The notes under the pieces: generated by a model
What the model saw: the letters and a program-made list of their open reading frames with translations, nothing else
What the model was told of the DNA's origin: nothing
The model's database searches: none
Shown: one piece after another, positions 1-7,267 of the stretch
Position numbering within the stretch: position 1 is the first letter of the stretch
How the letters are laid out: each line of letters begins with the position of its first letter
DNA from: UBA6522 sp965221035
Lineage (GTDB): Bacteria; Pseudomonadota; Gammaproteobacteria; Steroidobacterales; Rariloculaceae
Direction of reading: 5' to 3'
DNA: 64,000 nt
NCBI GenBank assembly: GCA_965221035.1
Contig: OZ244860.1
Location: 3,720,001-3,784,000, forward strand
Program-made: the position numbers and the translations under genes

Positions 1-303
1 CGGTCTGTCGTTTATGGCGTGGAGACCATGGAGGATTTTCTCGCCTACGGACCCAGGCTCTCCCTCGTGGAACGCGACTTGATCGACCGGCCCTCGGCGC
101 CCATGTTGCTGGTGAATGGGGAGCGGGACACGCAGCAACCCATCAGCGACCTGTACCTGATGATGAAGCACGGCGACCCCAAGACCGCCTGGGTCAATCC
201 CGCCGGCGGGCACATGGGCCGCTCCGAACACTGGCCGGGCGACCGCATTCGGGAGGAGGTGGTGCAGCCGTGGTTGCTGCGCCAGCTGGGGATCGAGCCG
301 TAG
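1..303 (+). CDS. Alpha/beta hydrolase, C-terminal part (cut by window edge)
   Basis: The reading frame is open from base 1, so the gene begins outside the window; about 100 C-terminal residues are visible. The stretch PMLLVNGERDTQQPISD is the usual strand-loop carrying the catalytic Asp of alpha/beta hydrolases, and PAGGHMGRS supplies the likely catalytic His. The nucleophile elbow is not in view, so substrate and subfamily cannot be named. It resembles the C-terminal half of the FrsA/DHPON-hydrolase-like protein at 56635-57819 in layout. It converges on the secreted protein gene at 332-1129 with a gap of about 28 bases. Confidence 0.7.
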   Translation, partial: RSVVYGVETMEDFLAYGPRLSLVERDLIDRPSAPMLLVNGERDTQQPISDLYLMMKHGDPKTAWVNPAGGHMGRSEHWPGDRIREEVVQPWLLRQLGIEP

Positions 304-331
304 GGTCCGACCGACGCGCCCGGCCAGGCGT

Positions 332-1129
332 TCAGTCTTCCCCGGCGGCGACTCCGCAGGCCCGCGGGTCCACGCAGGCCTTTTCCGGTACGCATCCCCA
401 CTCCAGCAATGGGGCATCGATGCGCGAATACGTGATGATGACGGTGAACGGCGTGTCGTAAAACACGGGGTCGAAATGGGTGACCCGCGCTTCCATGCGG
501 TCGCCGTTGGGGATATAGCGCTCCGTCGTCACCATCCGGTCGGACTGCGGGTAACCGACCCACTGGAAGGTCGAGAACACACCGGCGTGAATGTCCGCGG
601 ATTCGACGACCAGGTTTTCGCCCTCGTAACGCGCCACCGAACGTCCCAGGTGGGGGTAATCGGTTGCGGCGACCGGGGCGTCCTGTGGGCTGATCGGGTC
701 GCCGAGGGGGATCCGGCGTCGGACATCCATGAATTCATGGTTGAATTCCACGTGACCGTCGTACTGGCGGATCTCCATCAGCGGAGACGGCGTGATCATG
801 GTGCGGGTGACGCTCGCGGGCAGGCACTGCATGTGCGGGTCGTCCGTGAGAAAGTCGTAGGCTTCGCGCCGCGCTTCGCCGGCGTCGTTGAGCGCGATGT
901 CGGGGCTGTAACTGCCGGTGACGCTCCAGACGCCATCCAGTTCGGCGCGCACGCCCTGGCCGGCTGCCGCCGTCCACCAGGTTGAAGCGGCAAGGGCCAG
1001 CGCGGCGCCTGCCACGGTGGGCACGAGGTGGTTCCTCGACAGTCCCTGCGGCGCTAATTCCCGCGGCCGCTTTCCGCATGACGGACTGCCGGTTTGCGCC
1101 GGATGGTGTCTCAAGCGTTTCTGCCGCAT
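332..1129 (-). CDS. Secreted hypothetical protein of the DUF6152-associated type
   Basis: 265 residues. The ATG at 1129 follows a GAGGG box; longer frames upstream are just open antisense sequence. An N-terminal stretch of about 40 basic or polar residues precedes a hydrophobic segment (VAGAALALAASTWWTAAAGQ), consistent with a long Sec signal. The body has the pattern HMQCLPASVTRTM, MEIRQYDGHVEFNHEF, Y-P-H-L-G-RSVARYEGENLVVES and VTTERYIPNGD, typical of a widespread family of uncharacterised periplasmic proteins often found beside DUF6152 proteins. It lies 23 bases downstream of the DUF6152 gene and is very likely co-transcribed. No catalytic function is known; conserved Cys residues near the C-terminus (WGCVPEKACVD) may form a disulfide. 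Confidence 0.75.
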   Translation of the reverse strand: MRQKRLRHHPAQTGSPSCGKRPRELAPQGLSRNHLVPTVAGAALALAASTWWTAAAGQGVRAELDGVWSVTGSYSPDIALNDAGEARREAYDFLTDDPHMQCLPASVTRTMITPSPLMEIRQYDGHVEFNHEFMDVRRRIPLGDPISPQDAPVAATDYPHLGRSVARYEGENLVVESADIHAGVFSTFQWVGYPQSDRMVTTERYIPNGDRMEARVTHFDPVFYDTPFTVIITYSRIDAPLLEWGCVPEKACVDPRACGVAAGED

Positions 1130-1152
1130 GGGGTTGCCCTCGCCAGGTACCG

Positions 1153-1635
1153 TCAAGGCACCAGGAAGAAAGGATCCTGCTCGCCCTGGGAGTTTTCGGC
1201 CTCGTCGCAGGTGGCGTAGTACTCGTCGCCCCGATAGATTCCGGCACCGCAGTCCCGCACGACAGTACCGTCGGACAGGACCACATCCCGGATGAAGACG
1301 ACGTGTTCGACCTTGCGGTGGCGCCGGGCGTGAATGGTCACTTCTTCCCCGACCTGGATGAGGTCGATATCCACGGCCCGGCGGCGCAGCGCGTTGCCGT
1401 CCGACCACTCGGCCAGCCACTCGGTGACCGTGCCTTCGTCGTCGACCACCTCCAGCGTGATCAACGAATGGGGATTGCGTATTTCGACTTCGGTGATGGT
1501 GCCGACGAGCACCACCGGTCCTTCTTCATAGGTTAGATAGTTCGTTGACACGGAATGATGCGCCGGAGCGAAACCGCTGTAGGCCACAGCCACCACGGTA
1601 GCCGCGATCCGGCAAACCTTGAGTCGAATATTCAT
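1153..1635 (-). CDS. DUF6152 family secreted protein
   Basis: 160 residues. The start at 1635 has an AAGGAG box upstream and begins a clean signal peptide (MNIRLKVCRIAATVVAVAYS) ending just before APAHHS, the His-His-Ser that marks the mature N-terminus of this family. Next come a beta-rich domain with VGTITEVEIRNPHSLI and WLAEWSDGNALRRRAVD, matching the family pattern (N-P-H, G-x-x-N-x-L-x-R-R-G). The protein should be periplasmic. The biochemical role of DUF6152 is unknown; these genes recur beside TonB receptors and solvent- or steroid-degradation genes. First gene of a probable two-gene operon with 332-1129. Confidence 0.85.
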   Translation of the reverse strand: MNIRLKVCRIAATVVAVAYSGFAPAHHSVSTNYLTYEEGPVVLVGTITEVEIRNPHSLITLEVVDDEGTVTEWLAEWSDGNALRRRAVDIDLIQVGEEVTIHARRHRKVEHVVFIRDVVLSDGTVVRDCGAGIYRGDEYYATCDEAENSQGEQDPFFLVP

Positions 1636-1723
1636 ACGGTCTGGCTTCTCCTTGCCAACGCGGTTCCCGCTCAATTGCAGCTCGACTTCGCGACCCCGAG
1701 TTGACGCTCCGCGCGCTATCCGT

Positions 1724-2746
1724 TCAATTGTCGAGCAATCCGGCAAGCCTCGGGTACACGCGCCTCGCATTTTCCTCGAAGATCTTCATTCTACCGGACT
1801 CGCTCAGCTTCCTGTTGCCCAGAATGTAGCGCTTGGTGTCGTCGAAGTAATGTCCGGTTTCCGGATCGATGCCGCGCACCGCGCCCACCATCTCGGATGC
1901 GAACAGGATATTGTCGACGGGCATCACGTCCACCAGCAGGTCGATGCCCTTCTGGTGGTAGACGCAGGTGTCGAAAAAGACATTATCCAGCAGCAGTTCG
2001 TCCAGCGGCGGTCGCTTCAGCATGTCGGCGAGCCCGCGGAAGCGTCCCCAGTGGTAGGGTACGGCCCCGCCACCGTGCGGAATGATGAACTTCAGGTCCG
2101 GGAAGTCCCTGAAAAGGTCGGAAGTAAGCATTTGCATGAACGCCGTGGTATCGGCACTCAGATAGTACGACCCGGTGGTGTGGAATGCCGGATTGCAGGC
2201 GGCGCTGACATGGATCATGGCTGGCACCCGGAGATCGCACAACTTCTCGTAGAGCGGATACCAGTACCGGTCCCCCAGCGGGGGCGCATCGAAGGAGCCG
2301 CCGCTGGGATCGGGGTTGAGGTTGCAGCCGACGAAGCCGAGCTGCTCCACGCAGCGCTCAAGCTCTCCGATGCTGGCTTGCAGATCCGTTCCCCGTGATT
2401 GCGGCAACTGGCAAACGCCGATGAAGTTGTTCGGATAGAGTTGTGTCAGCCGATAGATCAGGTCGTTGGATTGAATGGTCCAGGTGAGGCTGGTGGACGC
2501 GTTGCCGATATGGTGGCCCATACCGCTGGCCCGGGGCGAGAAGATGGTCCGGTCCGTGCCGCGTTCCCGCTGGAACTTCAGCTGCGCGCCCTCCACGCTT
2601 TCCCGCAACTGGTCGTCGGTGATTTTCAGGTCGACTGTCTCGGCCTGGTGCAACGGGTCCCTCTCCACCTCGCGTTTCTGGCGTTCGCGGTATTCCTTCA
2701 GCTGCGAAGGTTCGGTGGTGTAGTGGCCGTGGCAGTCGATGATCAT
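1724..2746 (-). CDS. ligJ: 4-oxalomesaconate hydratase, LigJ-like amidohydrolase
   Basis: 340 residues, the same length as Sphingobium LigJ as I recall it. The start MIIDCHGHYTTEPSQLKEYR matches the LigJ N-terminus and carries the metal-binding H-x-H of the amidohydrolase-2 family. Other LigJ-like blocks are FSPRASGMGHHIG, GFVGCNLNPDPSGG, PAMIHVSAACNPAFHTTG, FIIPHGGGAVPYHWGRFRG and ILFASEMVGAVRGIDPETGHY. LigJ hydrates 4-oxalomesaconate to 4-carboxy-4-hydroxy-2-oxoadipate in the protocatechuate 4,5-cleavage and gallate pathways; it is cytoplasmic and Zn-dependent. No other lig genes are in the window, so it may serve a pathway completed elsewhere or act on a related oxo-acid. No strong Shine-Dalgarno precedes the chosen start; a frame extension to 2812 lacks family similarity. 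Confidence 0.88.
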   Translation of the reverse strand: MIIDCHGHYTTEPSQLKEYRERQKREVERDPLHQAETVDLKITDDQLRESVEGAQLKFQRERGTDRTIFSPRASGMGHHIGNASTSLTWTIQSNDLIYRLTQLYPNNFIGVCQLPQSRGTDLQASIGELERCVEQLGFVGCNLNPDPSGGSFDAPPLGDRYWYPLYEKLCDLRVPAMIHVSAACNPAFHTTGSYYLSADTTAFMQMLTSDLFRDFPDLKFIIPHGGGAVPYHWGRFRGLADMLKRPPLDELLLDNVFFDTCVYHQKGIDLLVDVMPVDNILFASEMVGAVRGIDPETGHYFDDTKRYILGNRKLSESGRMKIFEENARRVYPRLAGLLDN

Positions 2747-2890
2747 GGCGAGGTCGGACTCTGTGGTTGCCGGGGGAGGGCCTTTATAGCATCGAAGGCG
2801 CTGCGGGCGCACGTTCGATGTCGGGCCTTGAAGGTATGGTTCCGCCGGAATATGGCCAGAAAGAACAGATTTGTCGCTTGCGTCACCAGT

Positions 2891-3022
2891 TCATTGATGC
2901 AAGGTAAAATGGCGTATGCAATCCGGCATCAAGTGCGGGGCGCGGTTACAGGTGTGCTGCCCGTAGTTGAAAATACGCTCCAAGTCTTCTTTTGCAGTCG
3001 GCGCAATTCTATAACTTGCCAT
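2891..3022 (-). pseudogene. Decayed parE toxin (N-terminal remnant)
   Basis: An ATG at 3022 overlaps the 3' end of the parD-like gene by 14 bases in another frame, the classic antitoxin-toxin arrangement. The first residues, MASYRIAPTAKEDLERIFNY, are a typical ParE/RelE-superfamily N-terminus. After about 22 residues the similarity is lost and a TGA stops the frame at residue 44, against roughly 95-100 residues for a working ParE. A patch reading IRHF before the stop looks like a shifted piece of the toxin core. Bases 2747-2890 downstream show no further clear toxin sequence. The toxin therefore looks inactivated while its antitoxin and operator are kept. Confidence 0.6.
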
Positions 3023-3278
3023 TGGCACGGGCTCTTTCCTTGAACCCGGCAAGCATTTGTTCCGACGTTTCTGTTACCCATCCGTGTTCTTCAACGGATT
3101 TCTCACCAGCGATCAACATAGTGCGGATATAGTCACGCTCGCGGGTTTTCTCGCGTTCCTTGCGAATGAGATCATTGACCACTTCGCTACGGCTAGCAAA
3201 TTCGCCACAATCGATCTGCGTTTGAATCCAGAGCTCGTTAGGTACAGAAATCGAAAGGCTTGCGCGCGTGCGGGGCAT
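3009..3278 (-). CDS. ParD-like ribbon-helix-helix antitoxin
   Basis: 89 residues. The N-terminus (RASLSISVPNELWIQTQIDC) is a ribbon-helix-helix strand plus first helix, followed by GEFASRSEVVNDLIRKERE, the ParD/CopG helix-turn-helix signature; the charged C-terminal tail would wrap the toxin. ParD proteins dimerise, bind their own promoter and neutralise the co-encoded ParE. The toxin gene that overlaps its 3' end is truncated (2891-3022), so this is now an orphan antitoxin. A perfect 18-bp palindrome at 3305-3322 lies just upstream and is a good candidate for its operator. Confidence 0.8.
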   Translation of the reverse strand: MPRTRASLSISVPNELWIQTQIDCGEFASRSEVVNDLIRKEREKTRERDYIRTMLIAGEKSVEEHGWVTETSEQMLAGFKERARANGKL

Positions 3279-3290
3279 ATTGGGTCACCT

Positions 3291-3322
3291 GGTACAGTAC
3301 CGGATGATGTAAATTTACATCA
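3291..3322. promoter_or_regulatory. Palindromic operator region of the parD promoter
   Basis: Two perfect inverted repeats lie 13-45 bases upstream of the parD-like start. The first is GGTAC-A-GTACC at 3291-3301. The second is the 18-bp palindrome TGATGTAAATTTACATCA at 3305-3322. Ribbon-helix-helix antitoxins normally repress their own operon through such sites. The TGATGT/ACATCA half-sites resemble those at the vapB promoter (43703-43718). Confidence 0.55.
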
Positions 3323-3492
3323 AATTCGCGCACCAGGCAGGTTCGTGGATGCGGCCCGCATGACAATTGTTTCACGTCGGAAGCCGTGCCGATGCCGATA
3401 GAATCAGTCTGAATTGGAGACTGGCGCCAAAGATTCCGGGCATGTTGAATCAAGGTTCTGTTCCAGCGGGTGAACGACGACCCTTCAGCTTC

Positions 3493-5757
3493 ATGAGCAA
3501 GGCTCCGCTGATCGCCTTGCTGTCGTGCGTCAGCCCATGGTCCGCCGCCCAGCCATCCGATGAACTGGTCATCCCCTACATCGACCGGGCGCCCCGGCTT
3601 GATGATTTCACCGGCATGCGGGCGTCGCCCGAAATCGCCGCGGCGATGGCCCGGGCCGAGGGTTTCGTGCAGCGGGAACCCGACAATGGCATGCCCGCGA
3701 GCCAGGACACGGTCGTGTACACCGCGTACGACAGCCGCAACCTGTACGTCGTGTTTCTGGCCTTCGATTCCGAACCGGAACTCATTCGCGCCAACCTCGC
3801 GCCCCGAGAGAACATCGGCGACGACGACAGCGTCGGCGTCCTGATCGACACCTTCAACGATCAACGTAACGCCTACGGGTTCGGGTCGTCGCCGCTGGGC
3901 GTCCAGGTCGACGGACGCTGGTCGGAGATCGCCAAGCAGTCCAACTGGGATACCTCCTACGAAGCCGTGTGGCAAACCGATACCCGGTTGACCGACGCCG
4001 GCTACATGGTCCTGATGACCATACCGCTGAGGAATCTGAGGTTTCCCCTGACGGAGGAGCAGCAGTGGCGCATCATGTTCGAACGGCGCATCCCGCGCAC
4101 CAGCGAGCAGGCCAGTTGGCCGCGCTATCTGTCAAACATCGAGGGGCGGCTGAATCAGGCGGCGGTCCTGAAGGGGGTGCGCGATGTGTCCCCCGGGCGA
4201 AACATTCAACTGATCCCGTTTGCCTTTGCGCGAAATTTCGATGTGCTGGACGCGCGGGCGGCCGAAGGACCCGCGTTCAACAGCGATTCCGAGGAGAACA
4301 TCGGCCTCGACGCGAAGTTCGTTTTCAATGACAGCCTGGTGTTGGACGCTACCCTGAACCCGGACTTCAGCCAAGTGGAGTCGGATGAGCCGCAGGTCAC
4401 CGTCAACGAGCGTTTCGAGGTGCGCTTCGACGAGCGGCGCCCGTTCTTCCTTGAAAACGCGGACTACTTCAACACCGAGAGCACGCTCGTGTTCACCCGC
4501 CGCATCGTGGACCCGAGCGAGGGTCTTCGCTTTACCGGAAAACAGGGGCCTTGGGGTATCGGCACGATGCTGATGAACGACGAGGCGCCGGGGCAGCGGG
4601 TCGCCGCGGACAGTCCGCTAGCCGGGCAGTCGGCGGACATCCGCATCCTGCGGGCGTTTCGGGAAATCTCCGACCAGAGCCGTGTGGGCATGCTCCATAC
4701 GGAGCGTTCGTTCGGAACTGAGACCAATCGGGTGTCGAGCATTGATGCCCGTTTCAAGCTGAACCCGAACTGGACCACCGAATGGCAGTTCGTCGGGACC
4801 GAGTTCGAAAACGGCGCGGGCGTCTTGCGCAGTGGGCGCCAGTCCAACGTTCGCTTCGACCGCAGCGGCCGGAACGTGAGAACGCACCTTCACGTCATCG
4901 ACACTACGGAGGAGTTCCGTGCGGACCTGGGTTTTTTCAACCGCAACTACCAGCCCGACACCCGCTCGGTCCATGGCAACTACAGCTATACGTTCTGGCC
5001 GGAAGGCAGGGCCCTGAACAGCCTCACGGGCAGGTTGGGTTGGAACAACATCGTCGACCAGGACTCGCTGCGCCTGTATACCCAGGTCGCGCCTCAATTG
5101 CGGATGAGCTGGAACGGCCAGACGGAATTCACGCTCGCCTATGAGAATATCCAGGAACGGTTGCGGCCCCGGGATGTTCCCGGATTGCTGGTGAACCGGG
5201 ATTACTCGCAAAGCGGATGGTCCGCGGAATTCGAGACGCAGATGTTCACAACGGTCGGGTTCAGCCTGGAACTGGAGGCGGGCGATGCGATCAACCTGGA
5301 CCCGGCTGCCGGGTACCGGCCGGAGTTGGCGGACGCCGTCAGTGCGCAGTTCGAATTGCTTTGGAGGCCGCTGGACCGGCTGCGCCACGATTTCACGTAT
5401 CTGTATACGAAGCTGGACGACCCGAACGGCGGCGGCAGGATATTCACGGACCGGATCGTTCGTTCAAGGTGGAACTACCAGTTCACCCGGGAACTTTCGC
5501 TGCGGTTCATCACGCAGCTTGAGGACACCGACCCTGGCCCCCTGACTTCGCTCAAGCGCGACGAGAATCTGAATTTCGACCTGCTGGTGCGGTACGTGAT
5601 CAATCCCTGGTCGGCGCTGTACGCCGGCTACAACACCAACTCCAGCAACTTCGCCCTGGTCGACACCGAGACCGGCCCGGAAATGGTCCGCACCCGGGAC
5701 CTGTACCGCGACGGCGAACAGATCTTTCTCAAGTTCTCCTACTTGCTGAGGCCCTAG
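3493..5757 (+). CDS. CBM9-like/DUF5916 outer-membrane protein
   Basis: 754 residues from the ATG at 3493, which begins a signal peptide (MSKAPLIALLSCVSPWSAAQ); in-frame starts at 3442 and 3367 would bury it and have no better ribosome site. Residues of about 25-220 form a carbohydrate-binding-module-9-like beta sandwich (VVYTAYDSRNLYVVFLAFDS, FNDQRNAYGFGSSPLGVQ). The rest is the DUF5916 region, with FVFNDSLVLDATLNPDFSQVE and FDERRPFFLENADYF, ending in a C-terminal string of amphipathic strands (KFSYLLRP) expected of an outer-membrane barrel. The family occurs in aquatic heterotrophs and has no proven function. A second member is at 18970-21198. It ends 4 bases into the convergent gene at 5754. 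Confidence 0.82.
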   Translation: MSKAPLIALLSCVSPWSAAQPSDELVIPYIDRAPRLDDFTGMRASPEIAAAMARAEGFVQREPDNGMPASQDTVVYTAYDSRNLYVVFLAFDSEPELIRANLAPRENIGDDDSVGVLIDTFNDQRNAYGFGSSPLGVQVDGRWSEIAKQSNWDTSYEAVWQTDTRLTDAGYMVLMTIPLRNLRFPLTEEQQWRIMFERRIPRTSEQASWPRYLSNIEGRLNQAAVLKGVRDVSPGRNIQLIPFAFARNFDVLDARAAEGPAFNSDSEENIGLDAKFVFNDSLVLDATLNPDFSQVESDEPQVTVNERFEVRFDERRPFFLENADYFNTESTLVFTRRIVDPSEGLRFTGKQGPWGIGTMLMNDEAPGQRVAADSPLAGQSADIRILRAFREISDQSRVGMLHTERSFGTETNRVSSIDARFKLNPNWTTEWQFVGTEFENGAGVLRSGRQSNVRFDRSGRNVRTHLHVIDTTEEFRADLGFFNRNYQPDTRSVHGNYSYTFWPEGRALNSLTGRLGWNNIVDQDSLRLYTQVAPQLRMSWNGQTEFTLAYENIQERLRPRDVPGLLVNRDYSQSGWSAEFETQMFTTVGFSLELEAGDAINLDPAAGYRPELADAVSAQFELLWRPLDRLRHDFTYLYTKLDDPNGGGRIFTDRIVRSRWNYQFTRELSLRFITQLEDTDPGPLTSLKRDENLNFDLLVRYVINPWSALYAGYNTNSSNFALVDTETGPEMVRTRDLYRDGEQIFLKFSYLLRP

Positions 5758-6476
5758 TCAATCGGTTCCGGTTGCGCGATTCCGCGCTGGCGAAAGTGAT
5801 AGTCGAATTGGGTGCCCAGCACATCCCGCGCGTTCGCCCGCAGCAGGTACAGCCCCTCGATGATATGCGCGTAACGCACCGGGCCCACATCGACGACTTC
5901 GAGGCCCAGGGCCTCCACCAGATCGGCGACCGTCCGTTTGGCTGCCGCGTCGTTGCCGGCGATCGGTATGGTCACCGGGTAGCCGAGCTCGTCGGGATCG
6001 GCCATGGTTTCGGCGCTCAGCGTGTTGAACGCCTTGACGACGTGCGCTCCTGGCGCCAGGTTCTGGATTCGTTCGGCGCTGGAGGTGTACGTGGGATAGT
6101 CCCTGTAGCCTTCGTCCCCGACAATGCGCGGGTTCACCGGGTCGATGACGATCTTGCCCGTCAGATCGCCGAGACCGAGGGCGACTTCCTCAGCCGCGTT
6201 CCAGGGTACGGCCAGCACGACGATGTCCGCCTGCGCGGCGGCGTCGCGGGGCAGGGCCGCGGATGCACCGTCACCCGTCGCGCCGACCAGTTCCTGAACG
6301 TCCGGACTATCCGGCGAACGGGATCCGTACACCACCTCATGGCCGAGCTCCGCAAATCGTGGGCCGAGGGCGGATGCAACCTCGCCCGTGCCGATCATGG
6401 CGATGGTTTCGCCGTGACCGGCCAGCGGCAGCGCCACCAGCAGCGCGGCAAGGAATAGACGGCGAAATTGGGTCAT
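5754..6476 (-). CDS. F420-dependent NADP reductase-like protein with a signal peptide
   Basis: 240 residues. A GGGAGAG box precedes the ATG at 6476. Residues 1-22 (MTQFRRLFLAALLVALPLAG) are a Sec signal that runs straight into the Rossmann motif IAMIGTGEVASALG. Later blocks are VVLAVPWNA, VIDPVNP, KAFNTLSAETM and IPIAGNDAAAK, all typical of the NADPH-dependent F420 reductase/NAD-binding-domain-2 family. Such enzymes are normally cytoplasmic; export would need a nucleotide in the periplasm or another ligand. The ribosome site supports translation of the signal. It overlaps the DUF5916 gene tail-to-tail by 4 bases and lies downstream of fdxA. Confidence 0.8.
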   Translation of the reverse strand: MTQFRRLFLAALLVALPLAGHGETIAMIGTGEVASALGPRFAELGHEVVYGSRSPDSPDVQELVGATGDGASAALPRDAAAQADIVVLAVPWNAAEEVALGLGDLTGKIVIDPVNPRIVGDEGYRDYPTYTSSAERIQNLAPGAHVVKAFNTLSAETMADPDELGYPVTIPIAGNDAAAKRTVADLVEALGLEVVDVGPVRYAHIIEGLYLLRANARDVLGTQFDYHFRQRGIAQPEPID

Positions 6477-6536
6477 CGGACTCTCCCTGGCTCCCCGTTG
6501 GCCGTCGCCGGTATCCTGGATGGTCGCCGGAACCGG

Positions 6537-6860
6537 CTACCGCTCTAGGTACTGGAACTTGTCCTCCACATCCTCCCACTCATCGGCGTCGTCGGGCGGA
6601 TCCTTGGCCTCGGTCAGAACGGGCCAGTTCTGGGACAACTCCGCATTCAGTTCCAGAAAGTGCTCCTGGCCGTCCGGAATGTCGTCCTCCGAGCAGATCG
6701 CCTCTACCGGGCACTCCGGCTCGCAGAGCGTGCAGTCGATGCACTCTTCGGGGTCGATGACGAGCATGTTCGGACCCTCGTGGAAACAGTCCACCGGACA
6801 CACTTCCACGCAGTCCGTGTACTTGCACTTGATGCAGCTCTCGGTGACGACATAGGTCAT
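6537..6860 (-). CDS. fdxA: 7Fe ferredoxin FdxA
   Basis: 107 residues, the usual length. Cysteines at 9, 12, 17, 21, 25, 40, 43, 46 and 50 follow the Azotobacter ferredoxin I plan shifted by one residue. C9, C17 and C50 should hold the 3Fe-4S cluster, and C21, C40, C43 and C46 the 4Fe-4S cluster. The acidic C-terminal extension (DPPDDADEWEDVEDKFQYLER) is diagnostic of the FdxA branch. A GAGGAA box precedes the ATG at 6860. It is a soluble low-potential electron carrier. It lies 3 kb from boxB and 7 kb from 4-hydroxybenzoyl-CoA reductase, so it is a plausible electron partner for either; this is inference from proximity. Confidence 0.95.
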   Translation of the reverse strand: MTYVVTESCIKCKYTDCVEVCPVDCFHEGPNMLVIDPEECIDCTLCEPECPVEAICSEDDIPDGQEHFLELNAELSQNWPVLTEAKDPPDDADEWEDVEDKFQYLER

Positions 6861-6981
6861 GCTTGCGTTCCTCGCTGGAAAATCGCTCTGGGATGGCGGG
6901 GTATTGTAGCCTCAAGTGCCGAGTGCGCCTAGACTGACAGATTTACCGACTGGCTTGTTGACGAGTGTTGCACCCGCCCCG

Positions 6982-7074
6982 ATGGCGTATGTCCCCCGCG
7001 CTGCGTTGCCGATTGGGCTGGGCATGGTGTTGGGACTGCTTGGGCTTATCGAGCGAAGGAGAAACTTGCCTTGA
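6982..7074 (+). CDS. Possible small hydrophobic protein upstream of the 33-residue membrane protein
   Basis: An ATG at 6982 opens 30 codons ending MVLGLLGLIERRRNLP; the frame is also open back to a GTG at 6916. The hydrophobic stretch followed by a basic tail looks like a single-span membrane protein or the last helix of a lost transporter. Its stop (TGA) overlaps the TTG start of the next small gene in a TTGA arrangement, which suggests translational coupling. No ribosome site precedes either start, so this could be a relic rather than a gene. No family recognised. Confidence 0.3.
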   Translation: MAYVPRAALPIGLGMVLGLLGLIERRRNLP

Positions 7075-7172
7075 ATGAATGGATCACGGTGCTGCTCATC
7101 TATGCGCCGGTTATTGCGTTGGGCGCGATACTGGGCTATGTCCAGATCAGGAGGGGCTACAAGGACGACTGA
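7071..7172 (+). CDS. 33-residue single-span membrane microprotein
   Basis: The TTG at 7071 has an AAGGAG box nine bases upstream (7056-7061). The product, NEWITVLLIYAPVIALGAIL followed by GYVQIRRGYKDD, is one transmembrane helix with a short outside N-terminus and a positively charged cytoplasmic tail. It resembles in size and plan the second of the two microproteins behind the sodium:solute symporter at 41883-42105 (helix ending GY then R-rich tail) and the small accessory proteins known for some symporters. No transporter adjoins it here. The surrounding gap 6861-7249 holds nothing else I can support. Confidence 0.5.
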   Translation: MNEWITVLLIYAPVIALGAILGYVQIRRGYKDD

Positions 7173-7235
7173 GAGCCGACAGGTGCGTCGTTGCCGATTG
7201 CGCCGCTGCAGGGAATTGCCCTCGACGGCCTCCTC

Positions 7236-7267
7236 AGATCTTGTTCTCCCTAGATCTTGTTCTCTCT
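7236..7267. repeat. 16-bp tandem duplication at the 3' end of the ligase gene
   Basis: AGATCTTGTTCTCCCT is followed directly by AGATCTTGTTCTCTCT. The second copy encodes the last residues and stop of the acyl-CoA ligase; the first copy repeats the same end just beyond the stop. It looks like a recent slippage event and is without obvious effect on the protein. Confidence 0.6.

Noticed and set aside
332..1420. A long N-terminal extension of the secreted protein at 332-1129
   Set aside because: The extra 97 residues overlap the DUF6152 gene in another frame, and a signal-like segment and ribosome site support the start at 1129.
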